This document shows, in pieces, positions 8,456 to 17,005 of a DNA stretch of 64,000 bases (position 1 is its first letter; the number at the start of each line of letters is the position of its first letter). Made by a program: the position numbers and the translations under genes. Source of the DNA: a virus; IMG/VR virus record IMGVR_UViG_3300010938_000951, positions 202,900 to 266,899 of that record; one strand, given 5' to 3'. The notes under the pieces are model-generated. The model saw only the letters and a list, made by a program, of their open reading frames with translations. It ran no database searches and had not been told where the DNA came from.

Positions 8456-9121
8456 ATGGCAAAGGGTAAAGGTTCTATCGCTGAAATCAGAAAGAAAGTT
8501 ACCAAAACCCACGAATTCATTTCGACTTCTTATCATGAGGCTGGACACACGGTTTTTGCGTTGTTGCACCTTATGAAAGTCAGCTCTGTGTCTGTTTTTG
8601 AAAATAAACATTTTAAAAGAGTTCATGGAATTTGTTATTATGATTATCCTAGTGATTTTGATGAAATTCAAGATCCTGATTTGTTAAATACTTTACTTAA
8701 AGCCGAAATTGGTGTTAGTTATGCTGGTTTAATTGCAGAAACTTCTTTGTTTAGAAGTATTTCTGGTTCTAAGCAGACGCCAACTTTTATCAGTTACGGT
8801 TCGGCCGATGATAATAAATCAGCCCGAGAGGTGATTAAAAAATATAATCTAGCACCTCCTGGGCCTAAAAGAACAGCTTATAAAAGAAAAATTATGAATG
8901 AAGTTCAATCTGAGCTTCATTCTCACTGGGACGCGGTAATGGTTATAGCTCATGCGCTATTTCGCCATCGCCGTTTGTCCTTTGTTGATCTTCAAGACTT
9001 GCTTACTAAAAAAACACATAATAAAAAGTTTTGGAAAGATCAATTCAAAAAGATTAGTTATTTTTACGATAATAGCCAAAACCTTGACGAAAAAGATTTA
9101 AAATCTATATTGTCAAGGTAA
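8456..9121 (+). CDS. FtsH-type (M41-like) HEAGH metallopeptidase domain protein
   Basis: This 221-residue protein contains the zinc protease motif HEAGH (27-31). Further on, a YGSADD segment (D118/D119) resembles the GA(S/N)DD region that supplies the third zinc ligand in FtsH, with an intervening AEIGVSYAGLIAE helix matching the FtsH GGRVAEE region. The AAA+ ATPase and transmembrane parts of FtsH are absent, so this is a stand-alone peptidase domain. It could act on phage or host proteins, perhaps with a host unfoldase; that is inference. A GGGG site precedes ATG 8456; the GTG at 8450 is the alternative start. About 120 bases without a gene follow, holding a promoter. Confidence 0.82.
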   Translation: MAKGKGSIAEIRKKVTKTHEFISTSYHEAGHTVFALLHLMKVSSVSVFENKHFKRVHGICYYDYPSDFDEIQDPDLLNTLLKAEIGVSYAGLIAETSLFRSISGSKQTPTFISYGSADDNKSAREVIKKYNLAPPGPKRTAYKRKIMNEVQSELHSHWDAVMVIAHALFRHRRLSFVDLQDLLTKKTHNKKFWKDQFKKISYFYDNSQNLDEKDLKSILSR

Positions 9122-9191
9122 TGTAAGACCCACACCGTATTCCCTGGCACAGTACACGCAGTCTATCCTTAGATTGAAAATTCCCCTGAGA

Positions 9192-9220
9192 TTGGGTAAG
9201 ATGTACACACGTGTTACAAT
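9192..9220 (+). promoter_or_regulatory. Sigma70-like promoter for dnaE
   Basis: A TTGGGT -35 element (9192-9197) lies 17 bases before a TACAAT -10 element (9215-9220) in the gap upstream of dnaE. Transcription would start near 9227, giving a short leader that contains the AGGAGGT ribosome-binding site (9234-9240). This supports the ATG at 9244 rather than the in-frame GTG at 9211, which lies inside the promoter. Confidence 0.5.
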
Positions 9221-9243
9221 ACACAACCATATCAGGAGGTCAT

Positions 9244-12200
9244 ATGACCGACTTTGTTTCTCTGCATAATCAGACGCAGTTTTCTATTCTTGATTCAATT
9301 ATTACACCAAAGGCCCTTTTCAAACGAGCAAAAGAGTTAGGACAAACAGCGATTGCAGTTACTGATCATGGCTCTTTAGCTGGAGCCTGGGATGCCTGGA
9401 AAGCTTCAAAAGAAACTGGTGTCAAACTTATTATTGGATGCGAGTGTTATTTTCAAGATGATGCATCTAATGTTAATGAAAAGTTCCGCCATATTGTATT
9501 GTTGGCGAAGAATGCCGTTGGATATCGTAATCTTTTGACGTTAAATAAGAAAGGTTTCGATCAGAGTTCTTTTGTAGGTAAGCGCGTTTATTCTGTACTT
9601 GATTGGAAGTTGCTGGAGCAGCATGCTGAGGGTTTAATTTGTTTAACAGCATGTGGTAATGGTATCATCAGCCAACCTATTATGAAGGGTAAAATGGATG
9701 AAGCAGAGAAAACTCTATTGCGACTTAAAGATTTGTTCGGTGATAATTTAGGTATTGAAATTCAGCCTAACAATATGAAGCGCGGTTCAAATATTTTTAA
9801 TGATGAAATCGATCAAGATTTTTTGAACAGACAATTAGTGAAGCTTGGCAAGAAACACAATGTTCGTGTTGTGGCTGCCTGTAATGCTCATTATCTAACT
9901 AAAGAAGATGCGGATGTACATGATGCATTCCTTGCTATTGGTGCGCATCAACCAAAGCATTCTGGTTTTCGTTTAAAGTATCCTGTACCAGAATTTTATC
10001 TCAAAACTGGCGATGAAGTTAAAGAGTTTTTTGCCAGAGTGTATCGCGATGACGCACAAACATTCGTTGACAATTCTGTATATTTTGCTAATCTGTGTGA
10101 AAAGCCTGAGTGGATTGATCCAAAGTTTTCCAATCCATCTGGCAAAGAGCTTCCTGTATTTCCTGTTAAAGATGAACCAGATTATCTGGAATTCCGTGAC
10201 TGGGTTATTCAGCAATCAGAAAGCATTCAAAAATTAGAGGAAGACAAGCTTTTCTTACGTTATCGTTGTATTAAACGTTTTGATTCTCGTGTAAAGAACC
10301 TTACTCCAGAGCAGCGTGAACAATATAATAAACGCATAGAAGAAGAGTTAGATGTTTTAGAGTACCACGGATTCTCCAGCTATATGCTCATTGTAGCAGA
10401 TTTTATAGAATGGGCTAGAAAAAATGAAATTGCTGTTGGTGAAGGCCGCGGCTCTGTTGGTGGTTCACTAGTAGCGTATTTGCTAGGAATCCATCAAGCA
10501 GATCCGATTAAATATAATTTGATTTTTGCTAGATTCCACAACAAAGAGAAGTCCAGCTTCCCTGATATTGATACCGACTTTGCACCGTCTGGTCGTGAAA
10601 AAGTACAAAACTATCTACGCCAGAAATATGGTGAAGATCATGTGGCGCACGTTAGTAACGTAAATACTATTACACCAAAAGTGTATGTTAAAGACATTGC
10701 TCGTATTTTTGAATTTGGCGGCTCTAAAGAGGAGGCGTTTAAGATTGGTAATGAAATCGCTAATTGTATTCCGGCGGAAATTCATTCTATTGAGGATGCA
10801 TTGGCAAAAGTTCCGCTATTTGCGGAATACGCCAAGAAATATCCAGAGTTCGAAAGATACAAGGATATCTGTGGAAAGTACCGTGCTTGGTCCACTCACG
10901 CCGGTGGTATTATCATCTCCGCTCGTCCCCTGACTGGACTTGTTCCACTCAGAAAGGATAAGGATGGAGCACTAGCTATTGAGTATGATAAGGATAAGGC
11001 CGAAGAAAATGGTCTAGTCAAAATGGATACCTTGGGCCTTTCAACTTTAGATATTATTGGCCAAGCTATGAAGCTGATCAAAGAGTCTGGAAAGACTCTT
11101 CCGGAAGATATTAATTATGACGAGTACGATCAAAGTGCTTACGATGTAATTTCAAATGGCGACACTTTCTGTGTCTTTCAGCTTGGAACATCTGGTGGAA
11201 CTATTGATTTGTGCAAACAAATCAAGCCAAGGTCTATCAATGATATTAGTTATATTAACTCACTTGCTCGCCCATCTGCTCGCGATATGAGAAAAGATTT
11301 TATCTTAACCAAAGATGGCAAGAAACCATTCGCACTACTACATCCTACTTTGGGTCGAGCATTTAATAATACATTTGGATTTGGTCTCTACGAAGAGTCT
11401 CTAATGTATTTAGCTCAAGATGTAGCTGGTTGGAGTTTGCACTCTGCTGACCGTTTGCGAAAACTTACGAAGGAAAAAGGTAAGAATCCCAAGAAAGCTC
11501 AAGAATGGCGCGCGGAATTTATTAAAGATGCCATTGCCAACAATGTTAATGAAAATATTGCTAAACGCATTTGGGATGAGGTCGTAGATAAATTCCAGGG
11601 TTATGGTTTTAATATGTCTCACTCTATCTTGTATTCTATGACAAGTTACAAGACAGCATACTTAAAAGCACACTACCCAATTGAATTTTTAATGGCCAAC
11701 TTAATGGCTGAAGTTAAGTCTAATGCACCAGATGCAAAAGGCAATATTGAGAAAATCAAAAAGGAAATTCGTAAACGTAGAGTTAAAATTGTTCCGCCTG
11801 ATATCAATAAATCACAACTCGCTTATACTATCGAAGATGGTAACAAACTAATTACTGGGCTAGATGCTATTAAATTTGTTGGTATTGATGCCATTAAGGA
11901 TATTATTGAGAAACGACCATTTACTAGCTTCTTTGATTTTATGTCTAGAGTTAGTTCGAAAACAGTACGTGCGAATAGTATTCAGGCTTTGGCGGCATGT
12001 GGCGCGCTTGATTCCTTCGGAATTTCTCGTAAGCTAATGTATCTGTATTGTTCAGATTACCGCAAGAAACTACAAGTGTGGCTTAAAAAGCACGATCCAA
12101 CTAAAGAAGAGTTTATTTATCCTTGGCCAGCAGAACCCAATTGGTCTATGCCGGAAATATATGCTTTAGAGCATTATTACCTTGGTGAATCATTTACTTG

Positions 12201-12756
12201 TAAACCTGCGTTAGCGTATGGTAAATTTTTTGATGGTGATGCTGTGACTGTTCAAGAAATTAAACGCATGAAAGATAAGGCCAATGTATCATCAGTGAAA
12301 GGTATTATTCGCGATTTCTTTGAATTCCGTGTTAAAAAAGAGGGCAAGTATTATGGTCAAGCCATGATCAAGGCTGTCATTGAAGACAAGAATGGCGATC
12401 AATGTACTTTAACTATTTTCCCGGATCGTTGGAAAATCGTACAAGAACGAATTCAAGAACTTAACAAAAAAGCCGAATTCGATATAGGTATAGCATTGTT
12501 CTTCTCTGGTAACACGAATTCTTATGAAGACGACATGGGAATCATATTGGATCAATTATACCACATTGCATTACCGCCCTCTCTTCCGGCCGATCTAAAA
12601 GCTAAGAAAATAAACCTTAAAGAGGCAAAAGCTAAGCTTTTCGGAGAAGTACCCGAGGAAAAACCTAAGAGTCCTCAAGAGATACTTGATCAAATAGAGG
12701 ATACTTTATATGATGAGGGTCTTATCGACTTGGATGACGAATCTGAGGATGACTGA
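9244..12756 (+). CDS. dnaE: DNA polymerase III alpha subunit (C-family replicative polymerase)
   Basis: The protein has 1170 residues, about the length of bacterial DnaE. The N-terminal PHP domain (about 1-280) retains TDHG and later NAHY and HDAFL motifs, but the usual HxH at the start reads H-N-Q. The polymerase core has the PDIDTDF acidic motif (440-446), the GRGSVGGSLVAYLL segment just before it and a third Asp (KMDTLGL, D595). A helix-hairpin-helix/OB-fold C-terminal part and an acidic tail follow. It is the phage replicase. No separate proofreading exonuclease or clamp gene is visible in the window. AGGAGGT lies before ATG 9244, with a promoter just upstream. Confidence 0.95.
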   Translation: MTDFVSLHNQTQFSILDSIITPKALFKRAKELGQTAIAVTDHGSLAGAWDAWKASKETGVKLIIGCECYFQDDASNVNEKFRHIVLLAKNAVGYRNLLTLNKKGFDQSSFVGKRVYSVLDWKLLEQHAEGLICLTACGNGIISQPIMKGKMDEAEKTLLRLKDLFGDNLGIEIQPNNMKRGSNIFNDEIDQDFLNRQLVKLGKKHNVRVVAACNAHYLTKEDADVHDAFLAIGAHQPKHSGFRLKYPVPEFYLKTGDEVKEFFARVYRDDAQTFVDNSVYFANLCEKPEWIDPKFSNPSGKELPVFPVKDEPDYLEFRDWVIQQSESIQKLEEDKLFLRYRCIKRFDSRVKNLTPEQREQYNKRIEEELDVLEYHGFSSYMLIVADFIEWARKNEIAVGEGRGSVGGSLVAYLLGIHQADPIKYNLIFARFHNKEKSSFPDIDTDFAPSGREKVQNYLRQKYGEDHVAHVSNVNTITPKVYVKDIARIFEFGGSKEEAFKIGNEIANCIPAEIHSIEDALAKVPLFAEYAKKYPEFERYKDICGKYRAWSTHAGGIIISARPLTGLVPLRKDKDGALAIEYDKDKAEENGLVKMDTLGLSTLDIIGQAMKLIKESGKTLPEDINYDEYDQSAYDVISNGDTFCVFQLGTSGGTIDLCKQIKPRSINDISYINSLARPSARDMRKDFILTKDGKKPFALLHPTLGRAFNNTFGFGLYEESLMYLAQDVAGWSLHSADRLRKLTKEKGKNPKKAQEWRAEFIKDAIANNVNENIAKRIWDEVVDKFQGYGFNMSHSILYSMTSYKTAYLKAHYPIEFLMANLMAEVKSNAPDAKGNIEKIKKEIRKRRVKIVPPDINKSQLAYTIEDGNKLITGLDAIKFVGIDAIKDIIEKRPFTSFFDFMSRVSSKTVRANSIQALAACGALDSFGISRKLMYLYCSDYRKKLQVWLKKHDPTKEEFIYPWPAEPNWSMPEIYALEHYYLGESFTCKPALAYGKFFDGDAVTVQEIKRMKDKANVSSVKGIIRDFFEFRVKKEGKYYGQAMIKAVIEDKNGDQCTLTIFPDRWKIVQERIQELNKKAEFDIGIALFFSGNTNSYEDDMGIILDQLYHIALPPSLPADLKAKKINLKEAKAKLFGEVPEEKPKSPQEILDQIEDTLYDEGLIDLDDESEDD

Positions 12757-12785
12757 TATATAAGACATTAGTTGATAATAAAATG

Positions 12786-12844
12786 CCCGACAAATCGGGA
12801 AAATGATATAGATGATATCATTTGTATACAAAATCTATGCATAG
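12786..12844. promoter_or_regulatory. Cluster of four inverted repeats (operator- or origin-like)
   Basis: The 102-base gap between dnaE and the helix-turn-helix gene contains CCCGA-CAAA-TCGGG (12786-12799), AAATGATAT-AGATG-ATATCATTT (12801-12823), the perfect palindrome TTTGTATACAAA (12821-12832) and the perfect palindrome CTATGCATAG (12835-12844). The packing leaves almost no unpaired sequence. No U-run follows, so a simple terminator is unlikely. It could be an operator for the downstream DNA-binding protein, or a replication-initiation site next to the polymerase gene. Confidence 0.5.
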
Positions 12845-12858
12845 TAAGGAATGAAGTT

Positions 12859-13803
12859 ATGCCAAAGATAAAGCTAAAGGAATGGGCCGATAGACACAAT
12901 CTGTCTTACATTACCGCAAATAGACATTTCCACGCAGGATTAATTCCTGGGGCTAGTCAGCTTGACTCTGGCACAATTCTTGTAGAGGATGACTCACCGG
13001 AGCAAACTATGGCTGGAACTGCTAGCACAAATGATGCAATGTCTCTCTTTTTAAAGAAAACGGTTGAATTTAGTAAGAATAATTCTTCTGTAGAGGATTT
13101 TGCAGCTTATGTTATCTCGAATTTTAGACTACAATTGAATAATACCACTGAACATTCTCCTAGATATTCAAAAAATAGACCGAAATCAGAAGATGTACAA
13201 AAGCATTTCCAGCAATTTTTGCCAGATAAAGAGTCTCAAGAAAGATTAAAGGAAGTTAAAAACCTTATCAAGGAGGGCAAGCCTGCTGGTGAAGTTATCC
13301 CAGCCGGCCTGTCTCAACAGGCATCTGAACTATCTCAAGTATTAGGAAACGCTCCTCCATTTGAAAGAATTCATCCTGATCCAGATGGTTTAGGAGATGA
13401 ATTTAGACTTATGCTTTCTGAAGCAGCCGCAGGGATGGCTTCAGATGGAAGAACGCCTACTGAAGGTTTGGTATCACGAAGTGTTGATTTTAACACAACT
13501 CCACAACAAATCAACTATACCGGCTCTACAAGCCAAACCTTCAGTAGCACCTCTTCTATAATTGGTGGCATGTCTGTTAATGCTAGTCATTTAGCTGGGG
13601 GCGCCCCATTTGGAGAGGTTAGCACGAATGGAATATTTTTAGCAGCAACGCCAGCATCAGTTTCTGTTCCAGTTACTTTCCAGCCAACTCAAAAAGAATT
13701 ACTATCAGCCACTCAAGTTATAGAAACTGCCGAAGCTGATGATCTTAGTGAAACCAACGAATTCCCACGTAAGCGTGGCAGAAAACCATCCAAGAAGAGA
13801 TAA
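12859..13803 (+). CDS. Protein with MerR/excisionase-like N-terminal HTH and AT-hook-like tail
   Basis: The protein has 314 residues. The first 45 (KLKEWADRHNLSYITANRH, then AGLIPGA and a TILV strand) match the winged helix of excisionase/MerR-type domains, as found at the N-terminus of IS607-type resolvases and many phage regulators. The middle is Ser/Thr/Pro-rich and probably disordered. The last dozen residues (PRKRGRKPSKKR) resemble an AT-hook. Start 12859 was chosen for AAGGA eight bases upstream. It follows directly after a cluster of inverted repeats that may be its binding site. The recombinase catalytic domain is absent. The role (regulator, replication or virion DNA-binding) is unknown. 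Confidence 0.7.
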   Translation: MPKIKLKEWADRHNLSYITANRHFHAGLIPGASQLDSGTILVEDDSPEQTMAGTASTNDAMSLFLKKTVEFSKNNSSVEDFAAYVISNFRLQLNNTTEHSPRYSKNRPKSEDVQKHFQQFLPDKESQERLKEVKNLIKEGKPAGEVIPAGLSQQASELSQVLGNAPPFERIHPDPDGLGDEFRLMLSEAAAGMASDGRTPTEGLVSRSVDFNTTPQQINYTGSTSQTFSSTSSIIGGMSVNASHLAGGAPFGEVSTNGIFLAATPASVSVPVTFQPTQKELLSATQVIETAEADDLSETNEFPRKRGRKPSKKR

Positions 13804-13805
13804 GA

Positions 13806-14825
13806 ATGCAATTACCTAATCGTTTATCTCAGTTGTTACAGAAACAAACTGATAGATTATTAAAAGACCTATTGTCTGAGAATCCTGATGTTCTTAAGAG
13901 TTATGTTAATGGTGGTCTTGCTGCCGTCGGTGCAGTATTAGCGCCAATTAATGTGTTTATGAGGCATTTATTAACAGTTCAGGGACTAGATCCTGATGCT
14001 GTGCCAGGAGAGAAACAAAGGGCATTGATACGGGCAGCTTTCAATAGTACATTTGAAAATAATCACGAAAAAGATTATGATGATGATTATGATGTTTCTT
14101 GGGTTCATAAAAAGTATAATTCTATAAAAGACAAATTCAATGTCACAGAAGATAAGTTTATGGCCCTAACTGATTTGTCAAAATTAGATAATGCCCCTCC
14201 AGTTTTGACAAAAGTAAAATTTGATGAGCTGGTTCAAGATATTAATCCAGTAGCTCCCGAGTCTGAGAAGCGCGAATTGCCTTTAGTTAAAACATATATG
14301 CAAGATGAAATTCAGGCGCTTAAAGAATTTGTGGAGACTATGGATAAACACAGCCAAAAGGCTGGAATTAAAACATCTACTAAAAAAGCCAATAAGGGTA
14401 AGAGGCCAGGCGCTAGAGTTCGTAGGGTAACCAGCTCTACAACCATCAAAGATGAACCAACAACATTAGAAGTGAAGTCTGATCGTGTTGTGCGACCATC
14501 ATCTAAGAAATTGCCAGCTCGTAATTTGAAAGATTTAACCGCACAAAAGAAAGAGAAAGTTAAAGCTATTAAAGAAGCAACCCCTGAATTTCAAGCAGAA
14601 TTAAAAGCAAAATTAGCAAAAGCAACAGAACTAACTAGTCTTATGATAGAAAAGGGACTTTGCAGAGCAGATGATCAATCTCGTAAAGATCAAATTGAAT
14701 CAATGTTGTCTTGGACAGATAATAATTTTGATGCACTAGAAAGAGTAATTAACAAATATTCTCCTACTAAAGATGCAGTGGCTGAGAATAAATTCAAGGG
14801 CTCTTTTAGAAGAGTTCAGAAATAA
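13806..14825 (+). CDS. Hypothetical protein sharing a C-terminal domain with the scaffold polyprotein
   Basis: This 339-residue protein has a hydrophobic stretch near residues 33-50, an acidic middle and a basic Lys/Arg-rich linker (about 190-260). The C-terminal 60 residues, including ELTSLMIEKGLCRAD and a following helix, match the end of the 1231-residue protease-scaffold protein at 42252 (ELTYDMVDRGLCRHD), so the two share a domain. It ends in SFRRVQK, similar to the tail of the next gene. It starts two bases after the preceding stop. The shared domain suggests a virion or assembly function despite its position among replication genes. Confidence 0.7.
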   Translation: MQLPNRLSQLLQKQTDRLLKDLLSENPDVLKSYVNGGLAAVGAVLAPINVFMRHLLTVQGLDPDAVPGEKQRALIRAAFNSTFENNHEKDYDDDYDVSWVHKKYNSIKDKFNVTEDKFMALTDLSKLDNAPPVLTKVKFDELVQDINPVAPESEKRELPLVKTYMQDEIQALKEFVETMDKHSQKAGIKTSTKKANKGKRPGARVRRVTSSTTIKDEPTTLEVKSDRVVRPSSKKLPARNLKDLTAQKKEKVKAIKEATPEFQAELKAKLAKATELTSLMIEKGLCRADDQSRKDQIESMLSWTDNNFDALERVINKYSPTKDAVAENKFKGSFRRVQK

Positions 14826-14832
14826 GGTACAA

Positions 14833-15288
14833 ATGCCAATTAGACGTGTTCAACAACAATCAGACAGAGGAAGTATTCGTGATTTGCAAAATGGAGATGA
14901 CGAAAAGTATCCTCCAACTGACTACGAATTACGCGTAAAAGAATTGTATGAACACGCTTTGGTTACTAAAAATCAAGCCTTAGTTGACTCCCTGGGCTTG
15001 ATTCCAATTAATGGTTCTGCTAATGATCCAGTTTCTATTTTTAGACACCGTGAATATATAAAGTCTCTTAGTTCAGAACTGGCGGATAAAATACAACAGA
15101 CAGCTAAAGAGATTGAAGGTTGTTTACATGTGGATGAAACGTCTTTGCCACAAGAAGTTAAGTGGTCTAGATATAAACAGGCTCATTCTTTGGCGGCTAT
15201 TTGTGAGGATATTGATATAGTTAAAGTGGCAAGTGCTGATGGTGGTACTTATACTAGAGCGAAAAGAAGTTTTAGAAGGGTAATCTAA
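14833..15288 (+). CDS. Hypothetical protein with SFRRV tail
   Basis: The protein has 151 residues and an unknown function. The start at 14833 follows AAGGT at a good distance; an in-frame ATG at 14773 would overlap the previous gene without a site. The body is helical and charged. The C-terminus reads RSFRRVI, nearly the same as the tail of the preceding gene (SFRRVQK), which hints at a common binding or processing signal. The stop overlaps the next ATG by one base. Confidence 0.7.
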   Translation: MPIRRVQQQSDRGSIRDLQNGDDEKYPPTDYELRVKELYEHALVTKNQALVDSLGLIPINGSANDPVSIFRHREYIKSLSSELADKIQQTAKEIEGCLHVDETSLPQEVKWSRYKQAHSLAAICEDIDIVKVASADGGTYTRAKRSFRRVI

Positions 15289-16121
15289 TGAAGTGTGTAT
15301 CCTGCGAAACAGAAATTAATCCAAAATGGAAGCATGCGATAGACATAAATGTGTGTCCATTCTGTGGTAAACATATCATGGAAGAGCATCTTAAAAATTG
15401 TCTAACTACTTTGGCTGCTGCCATGGATGCTATGTTAAAATATCCTGAGCAGTTAGATGATTGGCTATTGTCAAATCATAATTATATCAAAACGGATTCT
15501 CCTAATCTGAAACAGTTTCTTCCCAAAGAGGCTTTTAAAGAAATTCGTAAAGAGCTTGATGAGCAAGAGTTTCAGGAAAAGAAAAAATCTATCGTCAAAA
15601 TTAAAGTACCTACTGACGACGGTGATATTGTGGAACAAGAAGTGGTTGTCGAGAAGATGGTTACTGATGACAGGACTCAAACATTCCATGATCGCGCAAA
15701 CAATATGTTGAAGCAAGAGAAAGCCGTGGATGGTGACCCTAAAAGTGTCGCCGCAAAAACTAGGGATCTTAAAGCGATGGCAGAAAAAATCAAGCGAGAA
15801 GTTGCCGCGCAAGCGGAAGGTGGTATGGCACCTATGATCAGCAAAGAGATGATGGCCGAAGCAGATCCAGAAGCTGTACGAGAATTTCAGTCCATGATTG
15901 CTTCTGGTGATATAGTGTCTTCAAGTTTGCCTGCTGCCGCTGATGGTGATGATGACGATATTCCAGATGTTGTATTGGCTATGGCTAATATGAAAAAATC
16001 TGGATCTAAAGATGGTGGGGCTAACGAAAAAGATTTACATGCATTAGCAAAAATGCAAGCTAAAGCGCAGGGAGCTTCTAAACGATTGGGTTCTGGTAAA
16101 GGAAGTTTTTCAAGGGGATAA
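15288..16121 (+). CDS. Zinc-ribbon hypothetical protein
   Basis: This 277-residue protein starts with a clear zinc ribbon: CVSC (C3, C6) and CPFC (C23, C26). Downstream is a charged helical region with a central VKIKVPTDDGDIVEQEVVVEK strand pair, and an Ala/Asp-rich disordered C-terminal third ending GKGSFSRG. It may bind nucleic acid or another protein through the ribbon. AGAAGGG lies before the ATG. It belongs to a run of four unassigned genes between the polymerase and recombinase modules. Confidence 0.72.
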   Translation: MKCVSCETEINPKWKHAIDINVCPFCGKHIMEEHLKNCLTTLAAAMDAMLKYPEQLDDWLLSNHNYIKTDSPNLKQFLPKEAFKEIRKELDEQEFQEKKKSIVKIKVPTDDGDIVEQEVVVEKMVTDDRTQTFHDRANNMLKQEKAVDGDPKSVAAKTRDLKAMAEKIKREVAAQAEGGMAPMISKEMMAEADPEAVREFQSMIASGDIVSSSLPAAADGDDDDIPDVVLAMANMKKSGSKDGGANEKDLHALAKMQAKAQGASKRLGSGKGSFSRG

Positions 16122-16124
16122 ACC

Positions 16125-16430
16125 ATGGCAGTCAGAGTCGTTGACAATAAGAAACTGGAAATGACAGATGATGAATGGGATATGTACCAAAAAATCTGCA
16201 AATCATATACAGATATGACGGGTAAGGGCGAAGACCTTTTCATGGATCTTTTTGAGACTAACGATGATGGAATTATTGTTTTTCTAAAGCCGCCCTCTAA
16301 AAGAAGAACGAGCTTAGAAGTATTTTTATTTTTGATGTCATTAATGCAACACCAACATTTACGATTAATGCACCAACAAATTGATGAAGCAGTGGCCGAA
16401 ATAAAGAAAAACAATAAGGCCACTAAATAA
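16125..16430 (+). CDS. Hypothetical protein
   Basis: The protein has 101 residues, starting four bases after the upstream stop. It is acidic in the first half, with a hydrophobic helix (FLFLMSLMQ) and a basic C-terminal helix. No family is recognised. The hydrophobic segment is short (about 10 residues) and interrupted by His/Gln, so a membrane span is unlikely. Confidence 0.65.
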   Translation: MAVRVVDNKKLEMTDDEWDMYQKICKSYTDMTGKGEDLFMDLFETNDDGIIVFLKPPSKRRTSLEVFLFLMSLMQHQHLRLMHQQIDEAVAEIKKNNKATK

Positions 16431-16484
16431 TTATTTGTCGAGAAAAAGTTCGCATAATTCAATTTAACAGGGAGAAAGACAAAC

Positions 16485-16994
16485 ATGAGCCAACCAGTAA
16501 GACTAGGCGATGTTTTAGGTTCTAACCTTGAGGAAGATTTCAAGAATTTCGACCTCACGGAAATTCAAAAAGTATTAGAACAGCTAAGGGATGCAGATGC
16601 TATTGATTTGGCACATGCAGAGCTTTTACAACAACAAGCATTAAGGGGAGCAGATATCTTAGCAGATTATCTAGCTAAGATGGTAAAGACAGTAGCGTAT
16701 CTAGAATCGAAAGTGAATAGTACGAAGAATAAAGTGTCCTTAGATTATGTTGCGCCAGATGGCTCAAGAACGACAGTGGACATGAAGAAATGGGCAGGAG
16801 AATCATCGCCCGAAGTCGAAGCAGTACAAATAAAATTAGCAGAAGCCAAGGGCGGTAAGATGGCCCTGGACCGAAAATACGAGATTTTAATCAAAGCTCA
16901 CCACCATTTTAAAGATATTGCGGGCGGGCTTCGAAAGACGATCCTCGGTTATAGTTCAGGGGCTGGCAACGCACCTGGCGAAGGCTACGAATAA
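16485..16994 (+). CDS. Hypothetical protein directly upstream of the RecA-like recombinase
   Basis: This 169-residue, mainly helical protein (Leu/Ala/Glu/Gln-rich, coiled-coil tendency in residues 20-75) is followed by a small beta pair (VSLDYVAPDGSRTTVDM) and a helical end. The AGGGAGAAAG ribosome-binding site is strong. It lies 11 bases before the recombinase gene, in the position where T4-like phages often place recombination mediators, but there is no sequence support for that role. It is called hypothetical. Confidence 0.68.
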   Translation: MSQPVRLGDVLGSNLEEDFKNFDLTEIQKVLEQLRDADAIDLAHAELLQQQALRGADILADYLAKMVKTVAYLESKVNSTKNKVSLDYVAPDGSRTTVDMKKWAGESSPEVEAVQIKLAEAKGGKMALDRKYEILIKAHHHFKDIAGGLRKTILGYSSGAGNAPGEGYE

Positions 16995-17005
16995 GAGGAG
17001 AAAAA

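Noticed and set aside
9211-9243. GTG start for dnaE upstream of the chosen ATG
   Set aside because: It overlaps the -10 element of the promoter, while AGGAGGT sits right before ATG 9244.
12859-13803. IS607-type resolvase
   Set aside because: Only the small N-terminal helix-turn-helix resembles it. The serine recombinase catalytic domain is absent.
15887-16558. 223-codon antisense open frame spanning three + strand genes
   Set aside because: It crosses two gene boundaries with good + strand ribosome-binding sites and has no recognisable protein features.
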